This document shows, piece after piece, positions 34,951 to 44,581 of a stretch of DNA of 64,000 nucleotides. The DNA is taken from assembly GCA_020735665.1 (NCBI GenBank), contig CP085928.1, forward strand, positions 124,001 through 188,000. The letters are read 5' to 3'. The stretch is from Lachnospiraceae bacterium GAM79 (lineage in GTDB: Bacteria > Bacillota > Clostridia > Lachnospirales > Lachnospiraceae). Each line of letters opens with the position of its first letter. The stretch's first letter is position 1. The position numbers and the translations under genes are program-made. The notes under the pieces were generated by a model. That model did no database searches. It worked only from the letters and a program-made list of their open reading frames with translations, and was not told the DNA's origin.

Positions 34951-36339
34951 ATGTCACATATTAATTTTGATTTTCTGACGGAAAGCTTTTTGTTTGGTTA
35001 TGGGTTGGAGGACAATTTCAGTGCGTTAAGCGATTATGAATTAGAGAAAGAATTGAACAGATACAGAGAATATGTTATTTCAAACATGGGGGAAATTTGT
35101 AGAGAAATAATATTTGATTCAAGAAAAATTGCAGTGACCATAGAATCTTTTTCGGAACGACCAAGAGAAGAATTGTTAAAGCAGCTGGCTCTTTATGTAG
35201 ATGTAGTAACTATTTCAGATCCATTATTTGAATTAACCGAGAAAAAAAGCAATTCTACTAAAGTTATGGCTGAATATTATGGAATGAATAGTGATAATAC
35301 TATTGATAGAGAACAGTTGGTAGCTGCTTTAAAATATATGAAGGAAAGCACAATACTGGTTGTATGCAACTATGTAAAATATATTCCCATTTCATATCTA
35401 CATGAGGCACCAATGAATGTGCCTATTACTTATGATGCAAATAACTATAGCAAGAGTCTGCCTCAACCTATAATGGACTTTCTTAAAAAGAATGTTCAAG
35501 TACATAACACAGTTAGGATGGATGGAGGTTTACGTGTTGAGTTAGACAAACCATTGACTAGAGGAACAGGATTATTCATCCATTTCCCTGATTGTGGATT
35601 TAGAAATGGAGAAATTGTTCAATATCAAGAGAGTGAAGTAGTTGATTTTGATGAAAATACAAGAAAGGCCACATTTAGGTTTTTTACACCTGACAATATT
35701 TCACAGGATACTTTTAATATTTGGTTAGATCAATCGGTAAATAAAGCATGTTTACATATGTATGATGAAACTTTTCAAGAAGTTTATTTAGCAAGTAGAT
35801 TAAATACAATGTATCTAACGCAATCTACATTGAAGGCACAATTGCTGTCAAAAGAGATGGGGAAACAATCTGTTGATAGCCAGATTGCCAATATGGCTCT
35901 TCGACTTGATGTTCCAGTATTAGAGAATAGTAAAATAACTGATATTATTAGTATTCGAAATGATTATGGAGAGAGTTTTGCAAATTTTAGAACTGAACTT
36001 GGCGAAAAATTATTACATTTGTCAAATATAAAGGACAATGAACAATTAGAAAATGAATTGCAAGAAGTGACATATGCGATTAATGAAACATATATAAATC
36101 AAATAAATCGAGAAACGCGTTCGATAATCAGATCCCTTGGGATAGAAACAACGATAGCAACTGGCTCATTGCTTACAAATAGTATGATGAGTGGAAATAA
36201 TATGTTAAGCTTAATTGCGGCGTCAGTAGCTGCAATTGGTGGAATAAAAGACACAGTCAAGTTATTTGGTGATGTGAGAGAGAGACCTGGATATTTTCTT
36301 TGGAAATTGAATAAAGAAAATAAGCAGAATAAAAGGTAA
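34951..36339 (+). CDS. Hypothetical island protein, 462 residues
   Basis: I do not recognise this family. The protein has no signal peptide. The N-terminal half is mixed alpha/beta (LLKQLALYVDVVTISDPLFEL, STILVVCNYVKYIPISYLHEAP). The middle contains beta-rich segments (GGLRVELDKPLTRGTGLFIHFPDCGF). The C-terminal third is helical and ends with a possible membrane-associated stretch (LLTNSMMSGNNMLSLIAASVAAIGGIKDTVKLFGD, in pieces). GGAGAGAAGG precedes the ATG. The gene is alone between the IS200 remnant (with a 195-base AT-rich decayed stretch) and the IS30 element. Its place in a defense island makes a defense or mobile-element role plausible but unproven. Confidence 0.7.
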   Translation: MSHINFDFLTESFLFGYGLEDNFSALSDYELEKELNRYREYVISNMGEICREIIFDSRKIAVTIESFSERPREELLKQLALYVDVVTISDPLFELTEKKSNSTKVMAEYYGMNSDNTIDREQLVAALKYMKESTILVVCNYVKYIPISYLHEAPMNVPITYDANNYSKSLPQPIMDFLKKNVQVHNTVRMDGGLRVELDKPLTRGTGLFIHFPDCGFRNGEIVQYQESEVVDFDENTRKATFRFFTPDNISQDTFNIWLDQSVNKACLHMYDETFQEVYLASRLNTMYLTQSTLKAQLLSKEMGKQSVDSQIANMALRLDVPVLENSKITDIISIRNDYGESFANFRTELGEKLLHLSNIKDNEQLENELQEVTYAINETYINQINRETRSIIRSLGIETTIATGSLLTNSMMSGNNMLSLIAASVAAIGGIKDTVKLFGDVRERPGYFLWKLNKENKQNKR

Positions 36340-36694
36340 TTGAATGATATATAAGATGTTGGTAGGTTGTGGTGATGAATACTTGGGATTTACCACTTGT
36401 AAATTAACTTCATCAGAGTCATAATACCAGTAGGAACATTGATATCCATTCGTGATACCCGAATGATACCTGAAATTTTGAAAACTGAAAATAATAAAGA
36501 GAAATAGACGAAAAGACGTTGTTTTCGGAAGCAAAAATCGACTCAAACACAGGAAATAACTTAACCTGTAGGGAGTTTGAATAACGGATTAAAATGCCGA
36601 AAACCTGTATTTATGCGTGCTTCCGGCATTTGTTTTATCAAATGGCTCTAGTTTGGCTCTATTTGTGGGCGGGATAAGGGGTCAAATGAAAAAC
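36340..36694 (+). other. 355-base gap, mobile-element debris and a hairpin
   Basis: No gene is visible. AAATGCCG (36592-36599) and CGGCATTT (36624-36631) form a hairpin followed by a T-rich stretch, a possible terminator. The context just after it (GGCTCTAGTTTGGCTC) looks like the scar or end of another mobile element, but I cannot name it. Confidence 0.35.
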
Positions 36695-37007
36695 TAAATT
36701 CCAGTTCTAACTGACTTGACCTCGTATTTTCGGTTTTGAGCAACTTTTTTGAAGATACCCTATACAAAAGTACCCTGAAAAGTGCTATAATTCGTGTTAT
36801 GAAGTCTGTTTGTTTGCATGGCAAACAGACGACTGGAGCAGTTTGAGAAAAAATAAATTCCACCCGTCTAACGTCAGAAATGAAGTTGGATTTTGCGCTT
36901 CGTGGTCGCTCGGTGGTTATCTATCTGCTTCTTTTATGATTATACCGGCTGGCAAGGGTCAATCGTCTGGGGAGACAAATATCGACTTGCTGGACGGTAT
37001 TTTTGTT

Positions 37008-37235
37008 TTATAAAGTTAATCTTGAGAATGGTAAATCTTCGTCATACTTTTCATATGCGTTATTCTTAAAGTACAGGAATTCTTCATTAAGATTTCTCCA
37101 TTCTATAAAGGCTTCAAGATAACGTAATTCGTTGAGATACCGCTCATTATCATCCGTTATGTCAAGCATGTGTTCATTGAGAATTTCGTAGCGTTCTTCC
37201 AGGCGTTTATACTTCTTTTTGTACTTTTTAGCCAT
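37008..37235 (-). CDS. Small charged coiled-coil protein following the IS30 transposase
   Basis: The 75-residue protein starts MAKKYKKKYKRLEERYEILNE and is helical, with alternating K/E/R and hydrophobic positions. The start at 37235 overlaps the transposase stop by eight bases (ATGGCTAA). The ribosome binding region GGAAGGTGG lies inside the transposase gene, so it is translationally coupled. Its function is unknown; it could be a transposase regulator or passenger. The longer frame from 37289 is not preferred. Confidence 0.6.
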   Translation of the reverse strand: MAKKYKKKYKRLEERYEILNEHMLDITDDNERYLNELRYLEAFIEWRNLNEEFLYFKNNAYEKYDEDLPFSRLTL

Positions 37236-38610
37236 TGATATCACCACCTTCCGTAGACGCTTTGTTTCTTTTGGAAACGTTGTCTTCAATAAGAGAAGGC
37301 TTCAGACAGACATCGTCAGCTGGAATTCTAACCTGTCCTGCAAGAGCTGGTATCTTTGCATCAAGAAGCAGGGCAGCCAAATCAAAAGGAGTTGCGCCAT
37401 TTAAGCTGTCTCTTGCGGTAGAGTTGATATGGCTGGTCATAAGATTGATGTCATCTTGTGTGTATCGATACATGCTACGACCTTTGGGAATAACATAGCG
37501 AATGTATTCATGATTCTTTTCCAAACGTCCTTTTTGATTGGAAACATAAGGGTCACAGTAGAATACATAGGTTCTGTGGGTTCCGGATTCGGTCTTTTCG
37601 ATATCCCATGGATTTTTAAATTCAGAACCATTGTCCGTCAGAATTACCGGAAAATACTTCTTAAAGGTTCTGATGCCAAGAACTTCGGTAAGATCATTTA
37701 TTGCTTTGATTACGCTTCTTTGGGTGCAGTCCGGCATAAGTATTACAATCATAAAACTACAGCTTCTAAAGAGTAGTGTGAGAAGGTATTTTCCTTTATC
37801 GCGTCCACCCTTGACTGTATCCATTTCAACAACATCAAGGTCCGGATGAGCCTCCATAAAACGCTCAAAATCCACATAGGTACGTTTGTTACGATATACC
37901 TGTTGAAGATTTTTGTTCTTTCTTGGTTCGGACTTTTTCTTCCGTTTTTTGTAACGGACACGGCGAGGTAAATCAATGTTTCTTGCCTGAAACACACGCT
38001 GATCCAGATAGTTGTAGAGTGTTCTTCTGCATACAGGAATCTCATCAGCATGTACTGCAAAGATATGACTTAATGGCTGTCCCTTCAAGATAAGGGGAGA
38101 TATTAAATCGTTGAGTTCCTGCAATTCTTCCGGAGTCATGTTAATGCCTTTACGGGAATTATAAAGATTTTTCTCGTATTGCCTTTGGGCATAAGAAGCA
38201 TCATATATTTTCTTGTCCAGAGGACAGGATTTGTAATCCTCACAGTAATTACAAACATATGGTGGTTTGTTAATTTTATCGCATTTGTAAGGCAAGAAAT
38301 ACGGACATACATTGGTTGGGTTACGACGATAACAGCGTTTGCAATAGAAGGAGCAGTAGCGATTATGGTAACTTTGACAATGGAGTTCACTACTTAATAA
38401 ATCACAGTCTTTGTAATGTTTACAGAGATTGCATTTGTAGCTGTGTTTAGCAGGAACAGTTTTAGAGTAACGTTTTACTTCCTTTGAAATAGTAGAAGGA
38501 TCTTTATGCAAGACTTCACCTATGGAAGAAAAAGTACTCTTTTGCAACAGTTCCTGTTCTATATAAGTCCTGTTGGACAGGGTTAAATGTTTTTGATTAT
38601 GTTCGCTCAT
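37228..38610 (-). CDS. IS30-family DDE transposase
   Basis: The 460-residue protein has an N-terminal IS30 helix-turn-helix (HLTLSNRTYIEQELLQKSTFSSIGEVLHKDPSTISKEVKRY, in pieces). A cysteine-rich segment follows (about residues 55-145; CNLCKHYKDC, YCSFYCKRCYR, CPYFLPYKCD, CNYCEDYKSCPLD) that probably binds zinc, then a DDE core: DVVEMDTVKGG (Asp), PVILTDNGSEFKNP (Asp) and QKGRLEKNHEYIR (Glu). The ATG at 38610 (MSEHNQKHL) follows AAAGGATTACC. The frame is intact, so the element may be active. Confidence 0.88.
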   Translation of the reverse strand: MSEHNQKHLTLSNRTYIEQELLQKSTFSSIGEVLHKDPSTISKEVKRYSKTVPAKHSYKCNLCKHYKDCDLLSSELHCQSYHNRYCSFYCKRCYRRNPTNVCPYFLPYKCDKINKPPYVCNYCEDYKSCPLDKKIYDASYAQRQYEKNLYNSRKGINMTPEELQELNDLISPLILKGQPLSHIFAVHADEIPVCRRTLYNYLDQRVFQARNIDLPRRVRYKKRKKKSEPRKNKNLQQVYRNKRTYVDFERFMEAHPDLDVVEMDTVKGGRDKGKYLLTLLFRSCSFMIVILMPDCTQRSVIKAINDLTEVLGIRTFKKYFPVILTDNGSEFKNPWDIEKTESGTHRTYVFYCDPYVSNQKGRLEKNHEYIRYVIPKGRSMYRYTQDDINLMTSHINSTARDSLNGATPFDLAALLLDAKIPALAGQVRIPADDVCLKPSLIEDNVSKRNKASTEGGDING

Positions 38611-38819
38611 ATGGTAATCCTTTCCAACAGACAGATAACCATATGAGATTGTAACAAAAACTATGTGCAAGAGTAAATTCCGGATTTCTGTTTTTGAGGG
38701 TAAAAAAACTGGAATTTAAAAATTCACTTTACGATGTGGAATAAGGGCAGAGGGAGATGATTCCTCTGCTGACTTATTTTACAACTTGAAAAAAGTGTTC
38801 GAGAAATCAAATAAAATGT

Positions 38820-38848
38820 TTTACAACGAAATTGAGATAATATATAAT
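38820..38848 (+). promoter_or_regulatory. Promoter of the defense operon
   Basis: TTTACA (38820-38825) and TATAAT (38843-38848) are separated by 17 bases, about 40 bases before the XRE regulator gene. Because the regulator is the first gene, autoregulation here is likely. No further gene is seen in the gap 38719-38888. Confidence 0.6.
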
Positions 38849-38888
38849 AAAATAGTGAAATTGTATTCCTAAAGGCACGGAGGATAAT

Positions 38889-39158
38889 ATGGCTGTATCA
38901 TACAATAAATTATGGAAATTAATGATTGATAAAAAAATAAATAAGAGCCAACTGTGTAAAAAGATAAAAATTAGCAGTAGTACTATGGCTAAAATGACAA
39001 ATGAAGAGATGGTTGCTATGACCGTATTAGAAAAAATATGTGCTGAATTGGAATGTGATATATCTGATATTATGGAGTTTACTGATTTAGCTGAAGTAAA
39101 GAAAAAAATCCATAAAGAGAATACAAGTCCAGATAATGGGACAGTAAATGTGAGATAA
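38889..39158 (+). CDS. XRE-family helix-turn-helix regulator of the defense operon
   Basis: The 89-residue protein is almost entirely a Cro/C1-type HTH (about residues 5-70: LWKLMIDKKINKSQLCKKIKISSSTMAKM, then LEKICAELECDISDIMEF), the compact HTH_26 type frequent upstream of methyltransferases. GCACGGAGGATAAT gives a strong ribosome binding site. It is 15 bases upstream of the cytosine methylase. Control proteins in this position usually delay nuclease or helicase expression until the methylase has protected host DNA. Confidence 0.88.
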   Translation: MAVSYNKLWKLMIDKKINKSQLCKKIKISSSTMAKMTNEEMVAMTVLEKICAELECDISDIMEFTDLAEVKKKIHKENTSPDNGTVNVR

Positions 39159-39173
39159 TGAGGTAGAACAACC

Positions 39174-40445
39174 ATGAATGAAAATGGATTAAATTATATT
39201 GATCTCTTTGCTGGTGCCGGTGGACTTTCAGAAGGATTTATACAAAGTGGCTATAGACCGGTTGCACATGTGGAAATGAATGAGCATGCAGCAAAAACAA
39301 TAGAAACAAGAATAGCATATTATTACCTAAAAGATAATGGCAAAATTAAAAGTTATTATGATTATGAAAAAGGAAAAATAACCAGAGAACAACTTTTGGA
39401 GAAAATACCAAAAGAGGAACTTAAGACTGTAATTAATCAAGAAATGTCAGAATCCACAATTAAAGGGATTTTCAACACAATTGATGATATCAAAAGGGAA
39501 AAAGAAATTGATAAGATTGATGTAATTATAGGTGGTCCTCCCTGCCAAGCATATTCTTTGGTGGGAAGAGCACAGAGCAGTCATATGATTGTTCCAATGG
39601 AAGATGATCCAAGAAATGAATTATATAAGATGTATGTTCAATTCCTTAAGAAGTATAAGCCAAGAATGTTTGTGTTTGAGAATGTGGCGGGCATAAAGAC
39701 TGCGAGAGGTGGGGTAGCATTTAAAAATCTCCAGACATATATGAAACGTGTGGGTTATGAAATTGATTATCATGAGTTGAACGCTCAGAATTTTGGAGTA
39801 TTACAAAGTAGAAAAAGAGTAATTATAGTAGGTTGGCTTAAAGGTACAGGTTATGAATATCCGTCATTTGATGTGATCCATAGTAAAGCAGAAGTATGGG
39901 ATTTATTGAAGGATTTACCACCATTGACTCCAGGTATTGAGGCAAGAGAACATACGATGAATGATATGCGAAGACTAAAAAAATATGTTAAAGATAATGG
40001 TATTCGCATGAAATCAGATGTATTAACAGGTCATGCTGCAAGACCACATACTGCACAGGATATTGAAATATATAAGAGAACAATAGACATGTGGTTTGAA
40101 AACGAACAGCATGAACGTTTGAAATATGATGATTTACCAGAAGATTTGAAAACACATAAAAATAGAACTTCATTTGTAGATCGATTTAAAGTTGTTGAGG
40201 GTGATATGGATCATTGTCACACAATACTTGCTCATTTATCGAAAGATGGACATTATTTCATTCATCCAGATATAGAGCAACATAGATCAATTACAGTGCG
40301 GGAAGCAGCAAGAATACAGTCGTTTCCAGATAATTATTATTTTGAAGGACCAAGGACAGCACAATTTGTTCAGGTGGGGAATGCGGTTCCGCCAATGATG
40401 GCAAAGGTAATAGCAGATAAAATAAAAGAACAATTAAGAAAATAA
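39174..40445 (+). CDS. DNA cytosine-C5 methyltransferase (DrmMII-like)
   Basis: The 423-residue protein has the ordered C5 motifs: I DLFAGAGGLSEGF (SAM), IV GGPPCQAYSLVGR (catalytic Cys about residue 126), VI VFENVAG, VIII QNFGVLQSRKRVIIVG, and IX/X ITVREAARIQSFPDNY..QVGNAVPPMMAKVIA. The target-recognition region lies at about 250-350. It follows the XRE gene and is followed after 17 bases by a SNF2 helicase gene. A C5 methylase is the modification component of class 2 DISARM, whereas the drmD-type helicase next to it belongs to class 1. The recognition sequence is unknown. Confidence 0.92.
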   Translation: MNENGLNYIDLFAGAGGLSEGFIQSGYRPVAHVEMNEHAAKTIETRIAYYYLKDNGKIKSYYDYEKGKITREQLLEKIPKEELKTVINQEMSESTIKGIFNTIDDIKREKEIDKIDVIIGGPPCQAYSLVGRAQSSHMIVPMEDDPRNELYKMYVQFLKKYKPRMFVFENVAGIKTARGGVAFKNLQTYMKRVGYEIDYHELNAQNFGVLQSRKRVIIVGWLKGTGYEYPSFDVIHSKAEVWDLLKDLPPLTPGIEAREHTMNDMRRLKKYVKDNGIRMKSDVLTGHAARPHTAQDIEIYKRTIDMWFENEQHERLKYDDLPEDLKTHKNRTSFVDRFKVVEGDMDHCHTILAHLSKDGHYFIHPDIEQHRSITVREAARIQSFPDNYYFEGPRTAQFVQVGNAVPPMMAKVIADKIKEQLRK

Positions 40446-40462
40446 AATTGGAGGTTTTGCAA

Positions 40463-43051
40463 ATGGGTATTGTTGAAAGTACATATGCTGAGTTAAAGCA
40501 ACAAGAATTGAAAAATAATCCATATAGTTGTTTGCATATGGCTGATATTGACATCAATCCTCATCAGGTTGAAGCATTCACATTTGCACTATCTTCATTA
40601 AAGCTTGGTGGAGCAATTCTTGCAGATGAGGTAGGTCTTGGAAAAACTATTGAGGCTGGCTTGGTCATCAAGTATTTGCTATGCAGTGGAAAAAATAAAA
40701 TACTACTTATTATGCCATCAAATCTGCGAAAGCAATGGCAAGTTGAATTAGAAGAGAAATTTGATATTGATTCATTAATTGTGGATAGTTCTAACTGGGA
40801 GGATTATCTCGCAAAGGTAAAGAGTAAACAAGCAGTAATTATTGCTTCCTACCACTTTGCCTCAAAAAGAAAAGCAGAGTTCGGAAAGATAGCTTGGGAT
40901 TTTTGTGTATTTGATGAAGCACATCGGCTTAGGAATGTATATAAGAATGGTTCAAAGATGGCTAACTCATTATATGAATTAACAAAGGGAATTCCAAAGA
41001 TTCTATTAACTGCGACTCCTATGCAGAATACTTTACTTGATATATATGGACTTGTTCAGTTTATCGATGATAGAGTTTTTTATAGTAAGCAGATATTTTC
41101 CGAAAGATATTTGCGAGGAGAAGATTACAATGATTTGAAGGCTTGTTTAGAACCTGTTGTGCAAAGAACTTTACGAAAAGAAGTAGCAGAGTATATCCAA
41201 TTTTCAGAGCGTAAAGAAATGACAATTGATTTTGAACTATCGCCAATGGAGATAGAACTTTATGTGATGATAAATAATTATCTGAAAAAGGAAATCTTGT
41301 ATGCTTTGCCCAATTCACACAGAACACTTATTACATCTGTTATTAGAAAATTGCTTGCATCATCAAGTATGGCAGTTGCAGAAACCTTCAAGGTATTAAA
41401 AGGCAGACTTGAAACTTTGAAGGAAACAACTAGAACTGAATCAGCGGATGAAAGTATTGATTTTTTCCTTAGTTTTTTTGATGATGATGAAATAGAGAAG
41501 GATGATGATAGTAAGCAGGATGAATTATACACAAGAGAAAAGGTAAATGAATTTATTCAGCATGAAATAGATGAGGTAACAGCCATTATTAATAAAGCTG
41601 AAAGTATAAAAAGAAATGCGAAGATGACAGCCTTGAAACAGGCAGTGGAGAAAGCTTTTGTATTTCAAAATGAAGCTGGCATAAAACAAAGAATTGTTGT
41701 GTTTACGGAATCTATTAGAACGCAACAATACATGTTTGAAGAATTATCTCATGCCGGATATGAAGGTCAGATACTTAAGTTTAATGGTAGTACAAATGAT
41801 CCTGTTACTAAACAGATTTATAAGGCATGGAAAGCTAGAAACTATGGAAAGTATGTGGGTAGTAGAAATGTTGAATTGAAGAATGCCATCGTAGAAGCAT
41901 TTAGGGATGAATACAAAATTTTGCTTGTAACAGATTCCGGTTCGGAAGGATTGAATCTTCAGTTTTGTAATACGATTATAAACTATGACCTTCCTTGGAA
42001 TCCGCAGAAGATAGAGCAGCGAATTGGTCGCTGTCATCGTTATGGACAAAAGAACGATGTTGTGGTTATTAATTTGCTTAATACTCAGAATGTAGCAGAT
42101 AAGAGAGTATATGAAATTCTTTCAGAAAAATTCGAGTTATTCCAAGGCGTATTTGGTGCATCAGATAAAGCTATTGGATTATTAGAAAGTGGAGCAGATT
42201 TTGAAAAAAGAGTTACACTTATTTATCAGGAATGTAAAACGACATCAGATTTTACAAAGCAATTTAAGAATTTGGAAAAGGAATTAGAAAAGAAACGAAA
42301 CAAGAAAATGGATGAACTGAAATCCATATTTACATATAAGACAGAGGAACAACATAAGTTGCATTTTAATAGTATTATGGAAGAAATAGCGGAATATGAT
42401 TCACAGTTTGAGTATTGGAATGGTAGAAGTAAAGAGGAAAATGGGACATGTCCAAAGTACTATGAAACTAATATAGACTTGGAAATTCCGGGAATTCAAC
42501 ACGGATATTTACTTGTTGGTGGTTCTTATGTTGGTGAGATTCTTGAAGATGCAGTATTTGAAATTATTGATATAACAGGGAAGATATATGGTGTTTCAGA
42601 TGAGTTGGCTAGAGAGCTTTGTGAAAAATTGCAGGAGCAGTGCCTGGAAGAAAAGACACCAAATAATCAAGAAATCCTTTCATATATTGACAAAGTGGAT
42701 GAATTTATGCAGCAGAAATATGCAGAATCTAAAAGAACAGTTTTGATTGCTAATCAGAAAAAATTGGATAATTGGCTACAATTAAGAAAAGAGGAATATT
42801 TGCTCAGAGTCAAGGATACATCAGAATTAGACGAGCTTAAAGAAAAATATGCAATTGAAGGCGATTTTAGACAGAAGATTGCATTAAAAAAACAAATAGA
42901 AATTTTAGAAGAACAGAAACAAAAAATGGTACGGGCATTTCATGATGAAATGTCGACATTGGAAGAAGAAGCTGTAAATATGCAGAAGCAGTTTGCAGAA
43001 GATATATTGGTAAACACACAATTGGTAACAAAGATAGTGATTAAGTTTTAG
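40463..43051 (+). CDS. SNF2-family helicase (DrmD-like)
   Basis: The 862-residue SF2 ATPase has motif I LADEVGLGKTIEAG (about residue 55), motif II FDEAHRLRN (about 151), motif III LLTATPMQN, and C-terminal motifs LLVTDSGSEGLNLQFCNTIINYDLPWNPQKIEQRIGRCHRYGQ, in pieces. This set is typical of SNF2/RapA-like translocases and of DrmD in class 1 DISARM. A long coiled region lies toward the C-terminus (about 760-840). The frame opens with TTG at 40448, but ATG at 40463 (MGIVESTYAEL) follows TTGGAGG. It precedes the Mod gene by nine bases. Confidence 0.88.
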   Translation: MGIVESTYAELKQQELKNNPYSCLHMADIDINPHQVEAFTFALSSLKLGGAILADEVGLGKTIEAGLVIKYLLCSGKNKILLIMPSNLRKQWQVELEEKFDIDSLIVDSSNWEDYLAKVKSKQAVIIASYHFASKRKAEFGKIAWDFCVFDEAHRLRNVYKNGSKMANSLYELTKGIPKILLTATPMQNTLLDIYGLVQFIDDRVFYSKQIFSERYLRGEDYNDLKACLEPVVQRTLRKEVAEYIQFSERKEMTIDFELSPMEIELYVMINNYLKKEILYALPNSHRTLITSVIRKLLASSSMAVAETFKVLKGRLETLKETTRTESADESIDFFLSFFDDDEIEKDDDSKQDELYTREKVNEFIQHEIDEVTAIINKAESIKRNAKMTALKQAVEKAFVFQNEAGIKQRIVVFTESIRTQQYMFEELSHAGYEGQILKFNGSTNDPVTKQIYKAWKARNYGKYVGSRNVELKNAIVEAFRDEYKILLVTDSGSEGLNLQFCNTIINYDLPWNPQKIEQRIGRCHRYGQKNDVVVINLLNTQNVADKRVYEILSEKFELFQGVFGASDKAIGLLESGADFEKRVTLIYQECKTTSDFTKQFKNLEKELEKKRNKKMDELKSIFTYKTEEQHKLHFNSIMEEIAEYDSQFEYWNGRSKEENGTCPKYYETNIDLEIPGIQHGYLLVGGSYVGEILEDAVFEIIDITGKIYGVSDELARELCEKLQEQCLEEKTPNNQEILSYIDKVDEFMQQKYAESKRTVLIANQKKLDNWLQLRKEEYLLRVKDTSELDELKEKYAIEGDFRQKIALKKQIEILEEQKQKMVRAFHDEMSTLEEEAVNMQKQFAEDILVNTQLVTKIVIKF

Positions 43052-43060
43052 GAGGCTACC

Positions 43061-44581
43061 ATGGAGAAAAAAGGCAAGTTAGAATTGACTTGGGTTGGTA
43101 AATATGAGGAAGAGAAACTTGAACCAAGAATATTAATTGAAGATAAATCAAAATCATATGGTGACCCGGACACAGAAAATATGTTGATTCATGGAGATAA
43201 CCTTCTTGCGTTAAAAGCGTTAGAGAATAAATTTAGAGGAAGAGTAAAGTGTATATATATTGACCCACCGTATAACACGGGTAGTGCGTTTGCACAGTAT
43301 GATGACAATCTTGAACATAGTATATGGTTAAGTATGATAAGGAAACGTTTACTTATACTTAAGGAATTATTATCAGAAGATGGTACTATTTGGATAAGTA
43401 TAGATGATGATGAGCAGGCATATTTGAAAGTATTGTGTGATGAAATATTTATGCGTTCTAATTTCGTTAGTAATGTTATTTGGGAAAAAAAATTTTCTCC
43501 TCAAAATGATGCAAAATGGTTATCTGATTCACATGATTTTATTTTAGTCTATGCAAAAAATAAAAACCTATGGAAACCGAATTTATTGCCGAGAACTGCA
43601 GGAATGAATAGTAGATATAAAAATCCGGACAATGATCCAAGAGGACCATGGACATCAAGCGATTTTACAGCTCGAACATATAGTGGAAATACGGATTATC
43701 CAATTACAACCCCAAGTGGTAGAGTTGTAACGCCAACAAAAAGTCGTAGTTGGATTTCGTCTAAAGAAGAATTTGACAGGTTAGTGAGTGATAATAGAAT
43801 TTGGTTTGGCATTAATGGTAATAATGTGCCAAGAAAAAAGACGTTTTTAAGCGAAGTTAAAAGTGGAAGTGTGCCAATGACTATCTGGAAATATGAAGAT
43901 GTAGGTTCGACGCAGGATGCAAAAAAAGAAGTGAAGCAGATTAATCCTGAGGATCCATTTGCTACACCAAAACCAGAAAAGTTAATTGAACGTATTCTAG
44001 AAATTGCCACAAAGCCAGGAGATATTATCTTGGATTCTTTTTTGGGATCAGGTACAACTATTGCAGTTGCTCATAAAATGAACAGAAGGTGGATTGGAGT
44101 AGAAATTGGAGAACAAGCATATAACCAATGCAAATTAAGATTGGATAAAGTTATTGATGGAAATGATGGTCTTGATATATCTAAAAAATTAGGTTGGCAA
44201 GGTGGTGGGGGATATAAATTCTACGAACTTGCAGAACCATTACTTGTAAAGAACAAAGTTCTTCCAGTTTATCAAATAAATCCATCCTATACATGGGATA
44301 TGGTATGTGAAGCTATTTGCAAGATAGAAGGATTTACCTATGAACCATCTGGGGAGTTTCAAGGACATTCATCAGAGAATCGATTCATACATATTACGGA
44401 AGAATTTGTTAATACAAAGTATGTGATGTCGATAATGAAGAACTTAGGGGATAAGCAGAGTTTACTTATCTATTGTAAGAAAAATCAAGCTGACATGATT
44501 CTTCCAGAGAATGTGGAAGTGAAAAAAATACCAAAGGATTTATTGGATAAATGTAATTTTGAAAGTGAGGTGCAGGAATAA
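43061..44581 (+). CDS. Site-specific N6-adenine/N4-cytosine DNA methyltransferase (type III Mod-like)
   Basis: The 506-residue beta-class amino-methyltransferase has the catalytic motif IV YIDPPYNTGSAF (about residue 68) before the SAM motif I ILDSFLGSGTTIAVAH (about 326), the order seen in type III Mod subunits. The N-terminus MLIHGDNLLALKALENKFRGRVKCIYIDPPY is also Mod-like, and the region between is the presumed target-recognition domain. Stop and the next start overlap (TAATG), so it is coupled to a Res-like helicase gene. In the DISARM frame it would stand in the drmMI position. As a pair with 44581 it looks like a type III restriction-modification module. Confidence 0.9.
   Translation: MEKKGKLELTWVGKYEEEKLEPRILIEDKSKSYGDPDTENMLIHGDNLLALKALENKFRGRVKCIYIDPPYNTGSAFAQYDDNLEHSIWLSMIRKRLLILKELLSEDGTIWISIDDDEQAYLKVLCDEIFMRSNFVSNVIWEKKFSPQNDAKWLSDSHDFILVYAKNKNLWKPNLLPRTAGMNSRYKNPDNDPRGPWTSSDFTARTYSGNTDYPITTPSGRVVTPTKSRSWISSKEEFDRLVSDNRIWFGINGNNVPRKKTFLSEVKSGSVPMTIWKYEDVGSTQDAKKEVKQINPEDPFATPKPEKLIERILEIATKPGDIILDSFLGSGTTIAVAHKMNRRWIGVEIGEQAYNQCKLRLDKVIDGNDGLDISKKLGWQGGGGYKFYELAEPLLVKNKVLPVYQINPSYTWDMVCEAICKIEGFTYEPSGEFQGHSSENRFIHITEEFVNTKYVMSIMKNLGDKQSLLIYCKKNQADMILPENVEVKKIPKDLLDKCNFESEVQE

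Larger units (their letters stand above)
36695..38718 (-). mobile_element. IS30-like element carrying an extra small gene
   Basis: TAAATTCCAGTT at 36695-36706 is matched by its inverted complement AACTGGAATTTA at 38707-38718. These enclose an intact IS30-type transposase and a 75-codon gene overlapping its end, giving an element of about 2.0 kb. Only 12 bases of the terminal repeats match perfectly, so the exact ends are tentative. The part at 36707-37007 is non-coding, with a hairpin (GTCTGTTTG with CAAACAGAC at 36804-36830). Confidence 0.6.
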
